Source of the DNA: an uncultured Flavobacterium sp.
GTDB taxonomy: Bacteria > Bacteroidota > Bacteroidia > Flavobacteriales > Flavobacteriaceae
Assembly: GCF_963422545.1 (NCBI RefSeq)
Contig: NZ_OY730241.1
Span: forward strand, 1-64,000
Length of the DNA stretch: 64,000 bases
Reading direction: 5' to 3'
The translations under genes were made by a program, and so were the position numbers. Positions 35,358 to 44,671 of this stretch are shown one piece after another. Position 1 is the stretch's first letter, and each line of letters starts with the position of its first letter. Under the pieces are notes generated by a model. That model did no database searches, had not been told where the DNA came from, and saw only the letters and a program-made list of their open reading frames with translations.

Positions 35358-35972
35358 ATGGCACAATTAAATTCAAAAGTAGATGAATACATTGCAAAAT
35401 CACAAGACTTTGCAAAACCTATCCTGGAATATTTAAGACAAATTATTCATGAGACTTGTCCAGAGGCAGCAGAAGACATTAAATGGGGAACACCTCACTA
35501 TTCCTACAAAGGCGACCATTTATGTATGATTGCAGGTTTCAAAAATCACTGCTCATTTAGTCTGTACAAAGCAGAATTCCTGAAAGACAAAGAAATCTCA
35601 GAAAGCGTAAAAGCAGGAAAGAAATTTGGTTATATGGATAAACTGAAATCTGTTTCTGAATTGCCATCAAAAGAAGTTTTGGTTTCACTTATTAAAGAAG
35701 CAATGACAATTAATGAGAAAGGAATTAAAAAAGAAAAGACAGTTTCGGACAAACCAAAAGTAATTGAAACGCCTGAATATTTAGTAGAAGCGTTTAACGC
35801 AAATATAAAAGCAAAAGAGATTTGGGAATCGAAGTCAGACTCCTATCGTAAAGACTATTTAGTCTGGATAATCGACGCTAAAACAGATACCACAAGACAA
35901 AAACGAATAGAGCAATCATTGGAATGGATAGCAGAAGGAAAAGGTAAATTTTGGCAATACGAAAAAAAATAA
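35358..35972 (+). CDS. DUF1801 / YdeI-OmpD-associated family protein
   Basis: 204 residues, soluble. The N-terminal domain (about 15-115) with IIHETCPEAAEDIKWGTPHYSYKG and MIAGFKNHCSFSLY is the DUF1801 fold. The C-terminal part (about 140-200) with LVEAFNANIKAKEIWES and RKDYLVWIIDAKTDTTRQKRIEQ is the YdeI/OmpD-associated (bacteriocin-protection-like) helical domain. The two are often fused in Bacteroidota. Biochemical role unknown. Confidence 0.88.
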   Translation: MAQLNSKVDEYIAKSQDFAKPILEYLRQIIHETCPEAAEDIKWGTPHYSYKGDHLCMIAGFKNHCSFSLYKAEFLKDKEISESVKAGKKFGYMDKLKSVSELPSKEVLVSLIKEAMTINEKGIKKEKTVSDKPKVIETPEYLVEAFNANIKAKEIWESKSDSYRKDYLVWIIDAKTDTTRQKRIEQSLEWIAEGKGKFWQYEKK

Positions 35973-36053
35973 TTGAATTTAGTTCATTTATTGAATCCTA
36001 TAAGCCACTATAGATTTGTCTTAAAAACATGATAATCTCTCTGAGGTAACAAA

Positions 36054-36083
36054 AAAAAGCTAAATCTTTCGATTTAGCTTTTT
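36054..36083. terminator. Bidirectional terminator between convergent genes
   Basis: AAAAAGCTAAATC (36054-36066), loop TTTC, GATTTAGCTTTTT (36071-36083). It lies between the DUF1801 gene (+) and the SusD-like gene (-). Confidence 0.85.
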
Positions 36084-36105
36084 GTATTTAGATGAATATT
36101 CCGGA

Positions 36106-37530
36106 TTATTTTGCATCAAACCATAGTTTTGTAGTAAGCAGGTCTTTTCCTTGTACAGCTATTGCTGCCTGATAACTGGTGCCATTCAATGACTGCTCTG
36201 TACCTGGATAGAAGAAACGTGAAGGTATTTTTCCGTCCAAAACTGTTGCAGGACCAGCTGTTAATACCGGATAGTCAAGTCTTCTCCACTCTACAAAAGC
36301 GTCTAAACCTTGTCCGTAGAAAGCAATCCATTTTTGTGTACCTATCGATTTGGCATAATTTGTTGCATCATATTTCACAGTTGCCTGATTAAGATAAGTA
36401 GAAATAGCTGCAGCATTTGTAATACCAAATTGATTGAACGATGCTGTAATGGCATCTTTATAAAGCTGTTCTGCATCTCCTGCAATATAACCACGTGCTG
36501 CAGCTTCGGCAAGATTAAATAATGTTTCAGAATAAGAAGCAATCACAGCCGGCGATGACGAAGTCAGGAAGTAAGTACCCGGTTTTGATGTTTTAGCAAA
36601 ACCCTGACTATTAGCATCACTGTTAGACAATCCGTTAGCACCTCCAACATATTTCCCCACAGTTGCATCTGATGGCAATTGAGCATAAACAGGCAAACGC
36701 GGATCTGCTAACTCATTTAATTTATCAACCAATGTTTTTGAAATACGATAATCATCACGAGTTTCAAACCATGCCGATGCCGGATTTTGCTGAGGTGAAC
36801 TGGTATAAGTAAACTTAAAGGTATCATTATTACTGCTTAATACTCCCGCAGCATCAGTCGTTGCATCAATCGCAGCTTGTTTAGCTAAAGCAGGTTCTTT
36901 GTCTGAAATTCTCAATGCAATACGCAAACGAAGTGAATTTACTAGTTTTTTCCATTTTGTAATGTCACCTTTATAAGCCAAATCGCCGGTTACAGTACCG
37001 TTTGCTGTATTTAATAAAGATTGAGCTTGTTTCAAATCTTCAAGCAATCCTGTGTATACTTCTTTTTGAGTATTATATGCAGGTGTCACTTTTTGACCTG
37101 CTTCTTTATAAGGAATACTTCCATAAGCATCTGTCAACAATAAAAACGTCCAAGAACGCAGGGTAAGTGCAATTCCTTTATAATTTGAATTTGCCTGATC
37201 TGCCGGGAAATTCAAAATCGTGTTCAAATCTGTAATCAGGGTTGCATATCCGGTATTCCACAAAGAAGTGAAAGAAGTATTGGAAACATCATATCTGTCC
37301 GGTTCTGTATATTGGATTTTAGCCCAATGCTGAACAAATAATAAAGATGAGTCAAAGTTATTTGTTGATCCCCAGTATAAATCAGCGCCTTGTTTTAATG
37401 TTCCTGTTAACAGGTAAGGTGCCAATGGTGTTTCAGTTGCATTTGGATTTTTATTAATTTCATCCAATGTATCACTGCATGAGACAAGTGATATTGCAAA
37501 TAGTGTTATATAGGCTAGTTTTTTTAGCAT
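36106..37530 (-). CDS. SusD/RagB-family outer-membrane lipoprotein
   Basis: 474 residues. A lipoprotein signal (LAYITLFAISLVSC) is followed by the helical TPR-like SusD fold. NPNATETPLAPYLLTGTLKQ and the segment with NYKGIALTLRSWTFLLLTDAYGSIPYKEA are typical of the SusD-like_2 group. It sits at the cell surface as lid of the SusC transporter encoded just upstream (12-base spacing), and the pair imports an oligomeric nutrient. No glycoside hydrolase, peptidase, sigma factor or HTCS regulator accompanies it here, so the substrate cannot be assigned. Confidence 0.95.
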   Translation of the reverse strand: MLKKLAYITLFAISLVSCSDTLDEINKNPNATETPLAPYLLTGTLKQGADLYWGSTNNFDSSLLFVQHWAKIQYTEPDRYDVSNTSFTSLWNTGYATLITDLNTILNFPADQANSNYKGIALTLRSWTFLLLTDAYGSIPYKEAGQKVTPAYNTQKEVYTGLLEDLKQAQSLLNTANGTVTGDLAYKGDITKWKKLVNSLRLRIALRISDKEPALAKQAAIDATTDAAGVLSSNNDTFKFTYTSSPQQNPASAWFETRDDYRISKTLVDKLNELADPRLPVYAQLPSDATVGKYVGGANGLSNSDANSQGFAKTSKPGTYFLTSSSPAVIASYSETLFNLAEAAARGYIAGDAEQLYKDAITASFNQFGITNAAAISTYLNQATVKYDATNYAKSIGTQKWIAFYGQGLDAFVEWRRLDYPVLTAGPATVLDGKIPSRFFYPGTEQSLNGTSYQAAIAVQGKDLLTTKLWFDAK

Positions 37531-37542
37531 GATTCTGTGTTT

Positions 37543-40500
37543 TTAAAATTTAAGATTAACGTTAAAGCTAAAACTTCTGGTAGTTGGCAAAGCTAAACTC
37601 TCCAACCCTTGTGCATTTCCAGTATTGAAAGCTGTTTCAGGATCAATATTTGGTGCATCTTTATAGATAAAGAACAGGTTACGACCTACTGCAGTAACAC
37701 TTGCTCCTACTAATCCCAGCTTCTTAACAAATGATTTATTGAAATTGTAGGCCAATTTTACCTCTCTTAGTTTTACAAAAGTTGAACTGTAAATATAAGC
37801 TTCACTAATATTGTACGACGCTTTGTAATATTCCTGTGCACTAAGAACTGAAGTATTCGGAGTTCCATCAGCATATACCCCTTTAAAGATCATTCCGTCA
37901 TCATATACCGTAGCTCCACCTGGAGCAGTTGCACCTGCCGACAACAAAGTTTTCGTAGTACCTGCTAAATAGTAGTTTAATCCCCCATTTGCAGCATCAC
38001 GACCCGGAAGCGTTTGAGCTAATACTCCTGTGTAATTACCGGTTCTGTTCGTTCCTGAAAAAAGTTCTCCGCCTACACTGGCATCAACAAGAAATGAAAA
38101 TTCAAGATTTTTATAAGTCAATGTGTTTGTAACACCAGCTAAATAGTCAGGAGTATAATGTCCTAAAACTTTCTTTTGCGGATCTGCTTTTGGCAATCCA
38201 TTCGTGCCTACTACTATATTTCCGTTTGCATCACGCAAATAAGCTGTTCCGTAAAGCGCTCCGTAAGCTTGTCCTACTGATGCTAATACATCAACACCTC
38301 CAGAAGAACCAATTGTATAGTTTTGAATCTGTTTATCATAATCAAGAACATCTACTTTACTGATATTCTTTGAATAATTTACAGCTACATTCCATTTGAA
38401 ATCCTGGGTTTGAACAGGGTTTCCATCCAATTGAATTTCTATACCGTGATTGTTTATTTTACCCGCATTGATTAATTGCGAATTATAACCGCTTGCAGTA
38501 GTTGTTTTTATCTCCAAAATCTGGTCAAAACTATTAGTGTTATAATAAGCAGCATCAAAATGCAGTCTGTTTTTCAAGAATGAAGCTTCTAAACCTACTT
38601 CGGTAGATCGTGTTGTTTCCGGTTTCAGGTTCTCATTAAGTTTTCTTTGTGAAGAGGTTTGGATCGGATTTCCGTCAAATGCAGTTTGAAAATTGTAAAC
38701 TGTAGACAATTGATACGGATCTGCATCATTACCAACTTCAGACCATCCACCACGTACTTTTAAGAAATCAAGTGTATTGCTTTTCAAATTCAGGGCTTCA
38801 GATAAAACTAAACTACCATTAACAGACGGATAGAAATAAGAACGATTATTGCTTGGTAATGTTGATGACCAGTCATTACGGGCAGTAAGATTCAAATAAG
38901 CATAATTTTTATACCCAAATTGCGCTGAAGCATAAGCACTATATACTTTCAATCTTGAATATGAATTTGATGAAGTTAACGGATCTCTCGAATTGGTCAA
39001 TGTATATAAATCAGGCACAGCCAAACGTGGTGCTTTTTGATAGTTGTTTGCATCACTATGGGTACGAACATTGAATCCGGCAAGAGCATCTAAACTAAAA
39101 TCATCATTCAGTTTTTTAGTATAAGTAAAAATACCTTCTGTATTTTGTTCGCTCACAGTATAAGCATCTTCAGCATACGAGCCAAAAGGAGTTCCATTTG
39201 TACCATACTTAATCTCATATTTTCTGCGATCGTTATAATAATCAACACCGGTACGGAATTTAAAATTAAGACCTTCTGCAAGTTTTGCATCCAAATGAAT
39301 ATCTCCTATTAAACGGTTACGCTGTTGACTTGTAGTATTATAATAAGCATTCCAGTAAGGATTGCTGTAATAGCTGTTGTTCCAGTTAACATCTCTATTA
39401 TTTCTAAGCTCATTGATATCAACCTGACGTCCGAACCAAAGAAACTGGAGCATTACACCTGCAGCACGGTTACCTGATGGACCACCCGGCAACGCCGGAG
39501 CATCAGTAACAATATAGTTAGCCGTTACCCCTACTTTTACATTTTTGGATATTTGATAATTAGTATTAACAGTAACGTTTGTTTTGTTTACTTCACTATT
39601 AGGCACTGTTCCTAATTGTTTTTGATTATTTACTCCTAAACGAAAATCTGATTTATCATCTGATTTGGCTACAGAAATACTATTATCATAAGTAAGACCA
39701 GTATTAAAAAAGTCCTTCACATTATCAGGATGAGCTACAAAAGGCACTGCAACACCATTTGAGTAAAATTGAGGGATAAGACGTCCGTCTAACTTAGGTC
39801 CCCAACTTTCATCAACACCATCATTAATACCACCACCTTTACCATCTACATAGCTGAATTTTCCGTTTGATCCTTGTCCAAATGAATTTTGAAAGCTTGG
39901 CAAAGTAGCAACCTGAGAGATTGTTATACCTGAACTAAAGTTTATCCCTAACCCTTTTTGACTTTTTCCTGATTTTGTAGTGATAAGAACAACGCCATGT
40001 GCAGCACGTGATCCGTAAAGAGCTGCGGCATTCGGACCTTTCAGTACAGTTAATGTTTCAATATCCTGAGGATTTAAATCCGAAACAGCATTTTTGAAAT
40101 CGCGGGTAGCTCCTCCAAAGTTCAACTGCGAATTATCAACCGGAACTCCGTCTACCACAAATAGTGGCTGATTATTTCCGGCAATAGAGGTTTCACCACG
40201 AATAATAATACGTGAAGATCCCATATCTCCCTGCGAATTGGTAATACGTACTCCCGCCAATTTACCGCTAAGACTATTCAGAAAGTTCGTTTCTTTTGTA
40301 TCCGACAATTCCTTTCCTTTAAGTGCCTGAGTAGTATATCCTAAAGATTTTTTTTCTTTTGAAATACCCAGTGCAGTAACTACAACTTCTGATAACTGAT
40401 TCTGTTCCTGATCTAGACTAATGACAACTGAATTTTGACTAACTACAGTTTCTGCTTTTTTATATCCCAGAAAACTTGCTACTAGCGTATAAGGAAACTT

Positions 40501-40722
40501 TTGTCCTGTTTGAAAATAAAACTTCCCATCAAAATCTGTTAAAACCCCGTGTGTAGTGCCTTTTATATTTACAGAAGCACCAATAACAGGCTCCTTTGTA
40601 ATAGCGTCGATTACTGTTCCTTCGAGTTTGGACTGGATTAACAGCTTGGTTTCCTGAGCCTTAATCCCTATGGAAATCAACAAAATACATAACCATATAA
40701 ATCTATTTAATTTTTTTTTCAT
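37543..40722 (-). CDS. SusC/RagA-family TonB-linked outer-membrane transporter
   Basis: 1059 residues. Signal peptide (1-22), then a CarboxypepD_reg-like domain (about 30-110: GTVIDAITKEPVIGASVNIKGTTHGVLTDFDG), the SusC plug (about 115-240) with the conserved SLSGKLAGVRI, IIIRGETSI and NPQDIETLTVLKGPNAAALYGSRAA, and a large barrel ending in FNVNLKF. It imports ligand captured by the SusD-like lipoprotein, driven by TonB. It is the first gene of a two-gene unit. Confidence 0.96.
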   Translation of the reverse strand: MKKKLNRFIWLCILLISIGIKAQETKLLIQSKLEGTVIDAITKEPVIGASVNIKGTTHGVLTDFDGKFYFQTGQKFPYTLVASFLGYKKAETVVSQNSVVISLDQEQNQLSEVVVTALGISKEKKSLGYTTQALKGKELSDTKETNFLNSLSGKLAGVRITNSQGDMGSSRIIIRGETSIAGNNQPLFVVDGVPVDNSQLNFGGATRDFKNAVSDLNPQDIETLTVLKGPNAAALYGSRAAHGVVLITTKSGKSQKGLGINFSSGITISQVATLPSFQNSFGQGSNGKFSYVDGKGGGINDGVDESWGPKLDGRLIPQFYSNGVAVPFVAHPDNVKDFFNTGLTYDNSISVAKSDDKSDFRLGVNNQKQLGTVPNSEVNKTNVTVNTNYQISKNVKVGVTANYIVTDAPALPGGPSGNRAAGVMLQFLWFGRQVDINELRNNRDVNWNNSYYSNPYWNAYYNTTSQQRNRLIGDIHLDAKLAEGLNFKFRTGVDYYNDRRKYEIKYGTNGTPFGSYAEDAYTVSEQNTEGIFTYTKKLNDDFSLDALAGFNVRTHSDANNYQKAPRLAVPDLYTLTNSRDPLTSSNSYSRLKVYSAYASAQFGYKNYAYLNLTARNDWSSTLPSNNRSYFYPSVNGSLVLSEALNLKSNTLDFLKVRGGWSEVGNDADPYQLSTVYNFQTAFDGNPIQTSSQRKLNENLKPETTRSTEVGLEASFLKNRLHFDAAYYNTNSFDQILEIKTTTASGYNSQLINAGKINNHGIEIQLDGNPVQTQDFKWNVAVNYSKNISKVDVLDYDKQIQNYTIGSSGGVDVLASVGQAYGALYGTAYLRDANGNIVVGTNGLPKADPQKKVLGHYTPDYLAGVTNTLTYKNLEFSFLVDASVGGELFSGTNRTGNYTGVLAQTLPGRDAANGGLNYYLAGTTKTLLSAGATAPGGATVYDDGMIFKGVYADGTPNTSVLSAQEYYKASYNISEAYIYSSTFVKLREVKLAYNFNKSFVKKLGLVGASVTAVGRNLFFIYKDAPNIDPETAFNTGNAQGLESLALPTTRSFSFNVNLKF

Positions 40723-41490
40723 TACTTTGTTTTAGTTTAATAAATAAGGCGAGCCGAAAACAGATTTACTCCGCTCTCGCTTTCCTTATAGAGATGTACA
40801 ATTTCTTTAAGCTTCGCCATTTCTGTTCCCGCAGAAATGGTTTTTATTTTACCTGCAACACATTCGTTTTTTCATTTTTATCTATTTTGGATTACTATTA
40901 TTTGAATTGGTCTTTACAAGATTTCAAACCTCAAATTAAGGCCGCATCTTATTAAATTTTTATATGAATTAGAGATTGGAGAGTTTTTAAAAGTGACACA
41001 TACCATATAAACTGCCAAATGGTTCTTGGCTGTTCAAAAATGAAATATTCTTGATGGTTGTTAATTTTTGTTGCATTTTCATCTTAAACTCTACTAGTTT
41101 GATAGAACAAAAATATATTAAAAATTTTAACCCGAAAATTTTAATCGTTCTTTTTGCAAAAAAAATGTTAATTAAACTTTTACTAAAACTTTAAACAACT
41201 AAAAACAAGACAGTTAATACTTATAGCCGTTTTTCTTATTGTGTAGGATTTTTTCTAAACTAATAAGGTAAAGTTAGAAATATCAACTATCTTTAACTCC
41301 CGTTAATAGCAAAAAGAACAGCATTTTTCAGGTATTACGTCCGAAAATTTACGACCTGATTTAAGCCTCGATTTTACTTTTTGATAACGTTAAAATTATC
41401 TCAAAAAAGTAAATATTTTTTCGAATGGCACAATTAATGCAAACGAACTGACAATTGAATAATCAAATACTTCATGTGAGGTATTAAAAA
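40723..41490. other. Long intergenic leader upstream of susC-like gene with an antisense-oriented terminator-like hairpin
   Basis: No protein gene seen in 768 bases. A perfect 9-bp hairpin (CCATTTCTG 40817-40825, loop TTCCCG, complement 40832-40840) is followed by TTTTTATTTT on the plus strand, the form of a terminator for a plus-strand transcript antisense to the susC leader. On the minus strand it would be a structured 5' leader element. The rest is AT-rich; no clear susC promoter found. Confidence 0.45.
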
Positions 41491-42525
41491 ATGAAAAAAA
41501 TGAAAAAATTTAAGAGTGTATGTGTTATTATGGTGCTTCTATTATCAACACTATCGTATGGACAGGAAACTTTAAAAATGTTTGTCAAAGAAAACAAAGT
41601 ACCGTGCACGGGTGTTGGTCCTATGGAATGCTTAATGGTAAAGTATGGTAAGGATAAAGATTGGCAGCTATTCTACGATCATATAGAAGGTTTTAATTTT
41701 GAAAAAGGAAACCGATATGAAATTATGGTTGTTAAAACTAAAAAACAAGGTATTATTCCGGCAGATGCTTCTTCTCATAAATACACCTTAAAAAGCATTA
41801 TTTCTAAAACTCCTGTAACTTCTGTTAAAGGAATTTATAATACTAAAATGGTGTTGACTAATTTAAATGGTAAAAAGATCAATACAGGAAATGTTTATAT
41901 CACGATTAACTCAGATACACAAACAATCACTGGAAAAAGCGGATGTAATAACTTCAATGCAAAATACACTGAACTTCCTTCGAAAGATCAAATCCAAATT
42001 AATTCGCCTTTTGGTACTCTAATGGCTTGTGATAAGGAAACCATGAAATTAGAACAGGATTTTCTTGATGTCATAAAAGACAAGAAATTTAAAATTGTAC
42101 AGAAGAAAAATATAGTTCAATTTAAAAACCTGAAAAATAAAACTATTATGGAATTCTCCATCCCCACTAAAAATGATGTTTGGAGTTTTATTGAAAAAAA
42201 TAACTGGAAACTTATAATGCTCGAAAATGTAGGACAGGATTATGGACCAGCTTTTATTAAATTTGATCGTAATGGAAATAAAGTTAATGGAAACTCGGGT
42301 TGCAACAACTTTTTCGGAACATACTCTGTTAGCAATAATAACCATATTCAATTTGGAAATTTAGGATCTACCGAAAGAGCTTGTCTGGACAAAGAAGTTA
42401 CTAAAACCGAACAAAAAATGCTTTCTTATTTAACTAATAAAGATTTGCGTTTTGATGTAGCCGAACAAACATTAAATTTCTATCTTGATAATAAACTGGT
42501 AATGATGTTTGGAATCTCAAAGTAA
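41491..42525 (+). CDS. Exported DUF4377 and META-domain protein
   Basis: 344 residues. After a signal peptide (1-24, ending LSYGQ) comes a DUF4377 domain (about 27-105, with CTGVGPMECLMVKYG). Two META/HslJ-like domains follow: about 118-220 (ITGKSGCNNFNAKYT, MACDKETMKLEQDFL) and about 228-342 (VNGNSGCNNFFGTYS, RACLDKEVTKTEQKML). The paired Cys in the SGCNNF and AC motifs fit the META fold. It is probably periplasmic or surface located; META proteins are linked to stress and drug resistance, but no precise activity is known. The nonadjacent start MKK (residue 1 or 4) does not alter the signal. Confidence 0.9.
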   Translation: MKKMKKFKSVCVIMVLLLSTLSYGQETLKMFVKENKVPCTGVGPMECLMVKYGKDKDWQLFYDHIEGFNFEKGNRYEIMVVKTKKQGIIPADASSHKYTLKSIISKTPVTSVKGIYNTKMVLTNLNGKKINTGNVYITINSDTQTITGKSGCNNFNAKYTELPSKDQIQINSPFGTLMACDKETMKLEQDFLDVIKDKKFKIVQKKNIVQFKNLKNKTIMEFSIPTKNDVWSFIEKNNWKLIMLENVGQDYGPAFIKFDRNGNKVNGNSGCNNFFGTYSVSNNNHIQFGNLGSTERACLDKEVTKTEQKMLSYLTNKDLRFDVAEQTLNFYLDNKLVMMFGISK

Positions 42526-42612
42526 ATCTTTAAAAACAGGTGTTGCCTTAAAATAGACTCACAAGTTTTACAATAATAAGCACTATCCTAAAAAATGGGT
42601 GCATGAAATAAC

Positions 42613-42644
42613 AAGGCTCGGCTTTTTAATTAAAGTCGAGCCTT
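42613..42644 (+). terminator. Terminator of the META-domain gene
   Basis: Thirteen-base arms AAGGCTCGGCTTT (42613-42625) and AAAGTCGAGCCTT (42632-42644) with one G-U pair, 6-nt loop, followed by ATTTTAT. Confidence 0.8.
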
Positions 42645-42683
42645 ATTTTATAAATAGTTAATAATGCTAATCAAGAATTGAAA

Positions 42684-42838
42684 TGTGCCTTTATGCACTA
42701 AATATTGGTAGAAAATATCAATTTAGGATGCATTTAGCGTGCCGTAGGTACGCAACAAAATGATAACCATTGCGTACCTACGGCACGCTGGCGAATTTGG
42801 AACTGAAGGACTACCAATATTTAGTGCCTAAAGGCACA
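42684..42838. repeat. Nested inverted-repeat element (REPIN- or MITE-like)
   Basis: Outer arms of 28 bases (42684-42711 and 42811-42838, one mismatch) carry TGTGCCTTTA and AATATTGGTAG. Inner arms of 20 bases (42736-42755 and 42770-42789, perfect) carry GTGCCGTAGGTACG, with a 14-nt loop. The whole folds into a 155-base cruciform-like structure. No coding potential. The GTGCC...GGTAC/GGCAC core in both arm pairs is the kind of GC-rich palindrome found in REP elements. Confidence 0.85.
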
Positions 42839-42975
42839 AATTGTAGACTTTCCTGATTCGCAGTAATAATTAATTGCATATAAATCTTAGTATTTAAATA
42901 TGAAAAAACTGATATCATCTTAACTGAAAAAGTGAAAAAAAATCACTATTTTTAACAAACCTTCATTCTTTTATT

Positions 42976-44583
42976 ATGACCGATAAAACACAACTCCGAG
43001 GTTCCATTTTCAGACATCTTGACGGCTTAGCGGTTGCGCCAGTAGCAATAGCATTGAGAAACAAAACAGTTTTAGAGTTTATCCTGAACAAAAAACAAGT
43101 ACAACTAACAGAACTTGTAACTGTTTTTAAAGCAAATGAAGGTTATTTGAATGTTGGCTTAAGGATTTTGGCTTCTCAGGGCTTTTTAGATTACGAAGTC
43201 GATAACCATACACAGGAAATTACGATTTCGGTAAATGAAAAGACAGAAATAGCTTTTTCGATGTTTCATCTCTATGAAGATGTTGTTGATTTACTTCAGT
43301 TTTCGATCCAGTTTCATCCTCGCCTCTTTGAAGATGTTCCGTTTGAAAAACTCAACGTTATTTTTGAAAAATATAAAAAAAATTACGGAATTAAACCTTC
43401 TGATGATTCCTTGACAAATAGTATTCAGGATCAGATTTTAAAACATATAGAAGGCTATTTAATTGGGCCTACAATAGTACGTCTGGCAATGAAAGGAATG
43501 TTTCACAAATATTTTATGGAAACTTCGTTCAAGCCGGAAGAGTTTCATAAATCTCCTGAAAATTTTAAAAAAATACTAGACTTTTTTGTGCATCTTGGAT
43601 GGTTTCTGGAAAAAAATGGCAATTATCAATTTACCGAAGAAGGTTTGTTTTTTGCAAAGCGAGCCAGTGCCTATGGCGTTACAGTTTCTTATTTGCCAAC
43701 ATTTGCTAAAATTGAAGAATTAATTTTTGGTGATCCAACCGCATTAAGAATGGTAACCGATGGCGAAAACGAAATTCATGTTGATCGTGAAATGAATGTT
43801 TGGGGAAGCGGCGGCGCTCACGACACTTATTTTAAAGTAGTTGATGATATTATCGTTAGCCTTTTTAATTTACCAATTGAAGAACAGCCAAAAGGAATTC
43901 TGGATATGGGTTGTGGTAATGGTGCTTTCCTGCAACACATTTTTGAAGTAATCGACAGGCAAACCTTACGAGGAAAAATGCTTGATGAGTATCCGTTATT
44001 TCTGGTTGGCGCAGATTATAATCAGGCGGCACTCAAAGTAACGAGAGCCAATCTTATAAAGGCAGATATTTGGGCAAAGGTAATTTGGGGAGATATTGGA
44101 CGCCCAAATGTACTTTCGGATGACTTGAAAGAAAATTATAATATTGATCTGAAAGATTTGCTTAACGTGAGGACTTTTCTGGATCACAACCGAATTTGGA
44201 AATATCCGGAACACATTCATGAAGATAGAATCAGTAAATCTACCGGTGCATTTGCTTACCGAGGAAAAAGAATCAGTAACAATCTTGTAGAAGATAATCT
44301 TCTGGAACATTTACTAAAATGGTCACCATACGTGCGTAAATTTGGTTTGCTTCTAATTGAATTACATACCATAAATCCAAAACTTGCAGCCTGCAATCTA
44401 GGTAAAACTCCCGCAACTGCTTATGATGCTACTCATGGTTTTTCTGACCAATATATTGTTGAGATAGATGTCTTTAATAATGTTGCCGCAGAAGCAGGAT
44501 TATTTCCGGATAAATCAATTTTTAAACGATTCCCGGAAGCGGATATAGCGACAGTTAGTATCAATTTATTAAAAGGAAAGTGA
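42976..44583 (+). CDS. Class I SAM-dependent methyltransferase with two N-terminal wing-helix-like domains
   Basis: 535 residues, cytoplasmic. Residues 8-75 and 150-225 look like tandem copies of one helical domain (IFRHLDGLAVAPVAIALRNK against ILKHIEGYLIGPTIVRLAMK, each followed by a helix ending in a LG/SQGF-type turn), similar to O-methyltransferase dimerisation domains. The SAM motif I is ILDMGCGNGAFLQHI (308-322), and LVGADYN (motif II) follows. The C-terminal half resembles the free-standing methyltransferases related to polyketide AprA-type MT domains; that comparison is tentative. It is a single-gene unit; the substrate is unknown. Confidence 0.82.
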   Translation: MTDKTQLRGSIFRHLDGLAVAPVAIALRNKTVLEFILNKKQVQLTELVTVFKANEGYLNVGLRILASQGFLDYEVDNHTQEITISVNEKTEIAFSMFHLYEDVVDLLQFSIQFHPRLFEDVPFEKLNVIFEKYKKNYGIKPSDDSLTNSIQDQILKHIEGYLIGPTIVRLAMKGMFHKYFMETSFKPEEFHKSPENFKKILDFFVHLGWFLEKNGNYQFTEEGLFFAKRASAYGVTVSYLPTFAKIEELIFGDPTALRMVTDGENEIHVDREMNVWGSGGAHDTYFKVVDDIIVSLFNLPIEEQPKGILDMGCGNGAFLQHIFEVIDRQTLRGKMLDEYPLFLVGADYNQAALKVTRANLIKADIWAKVIWGDIGRPNVLSDDLKENYNIDLKDLLNVRTFLDHNRIWKYPEHIHEDRISKSTGAFAYRGKRISNNLVEDNLLEHLLKWSPYVRKFGLLLIELHTINPKLAACNLGKTPATAYDATHGFSDQYIVEIDVFNNVAAEAGLFPDKSIFKRFPEADIATVSINLLKGK

Positions 44584-44671
44584 ATCTATAATTTCAATTA
44601 AATCAGACCATTTTAAATATTTGATAAGTAATCTTTCTCGCGATAGAACAAAAAAACTATTACATAATAAT

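Larger units (their letters stand above)
42526..42975. other. Intergenic region with a terminator and a nested inverted repeat
   Basis: No gene. It holds the terminator at 42613-42644 and the nested inverted repeat at 42684-42838, both listed separately. About 130 AT-rich bases remain before the methyltransferase ATG. Confidence 0.6.
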
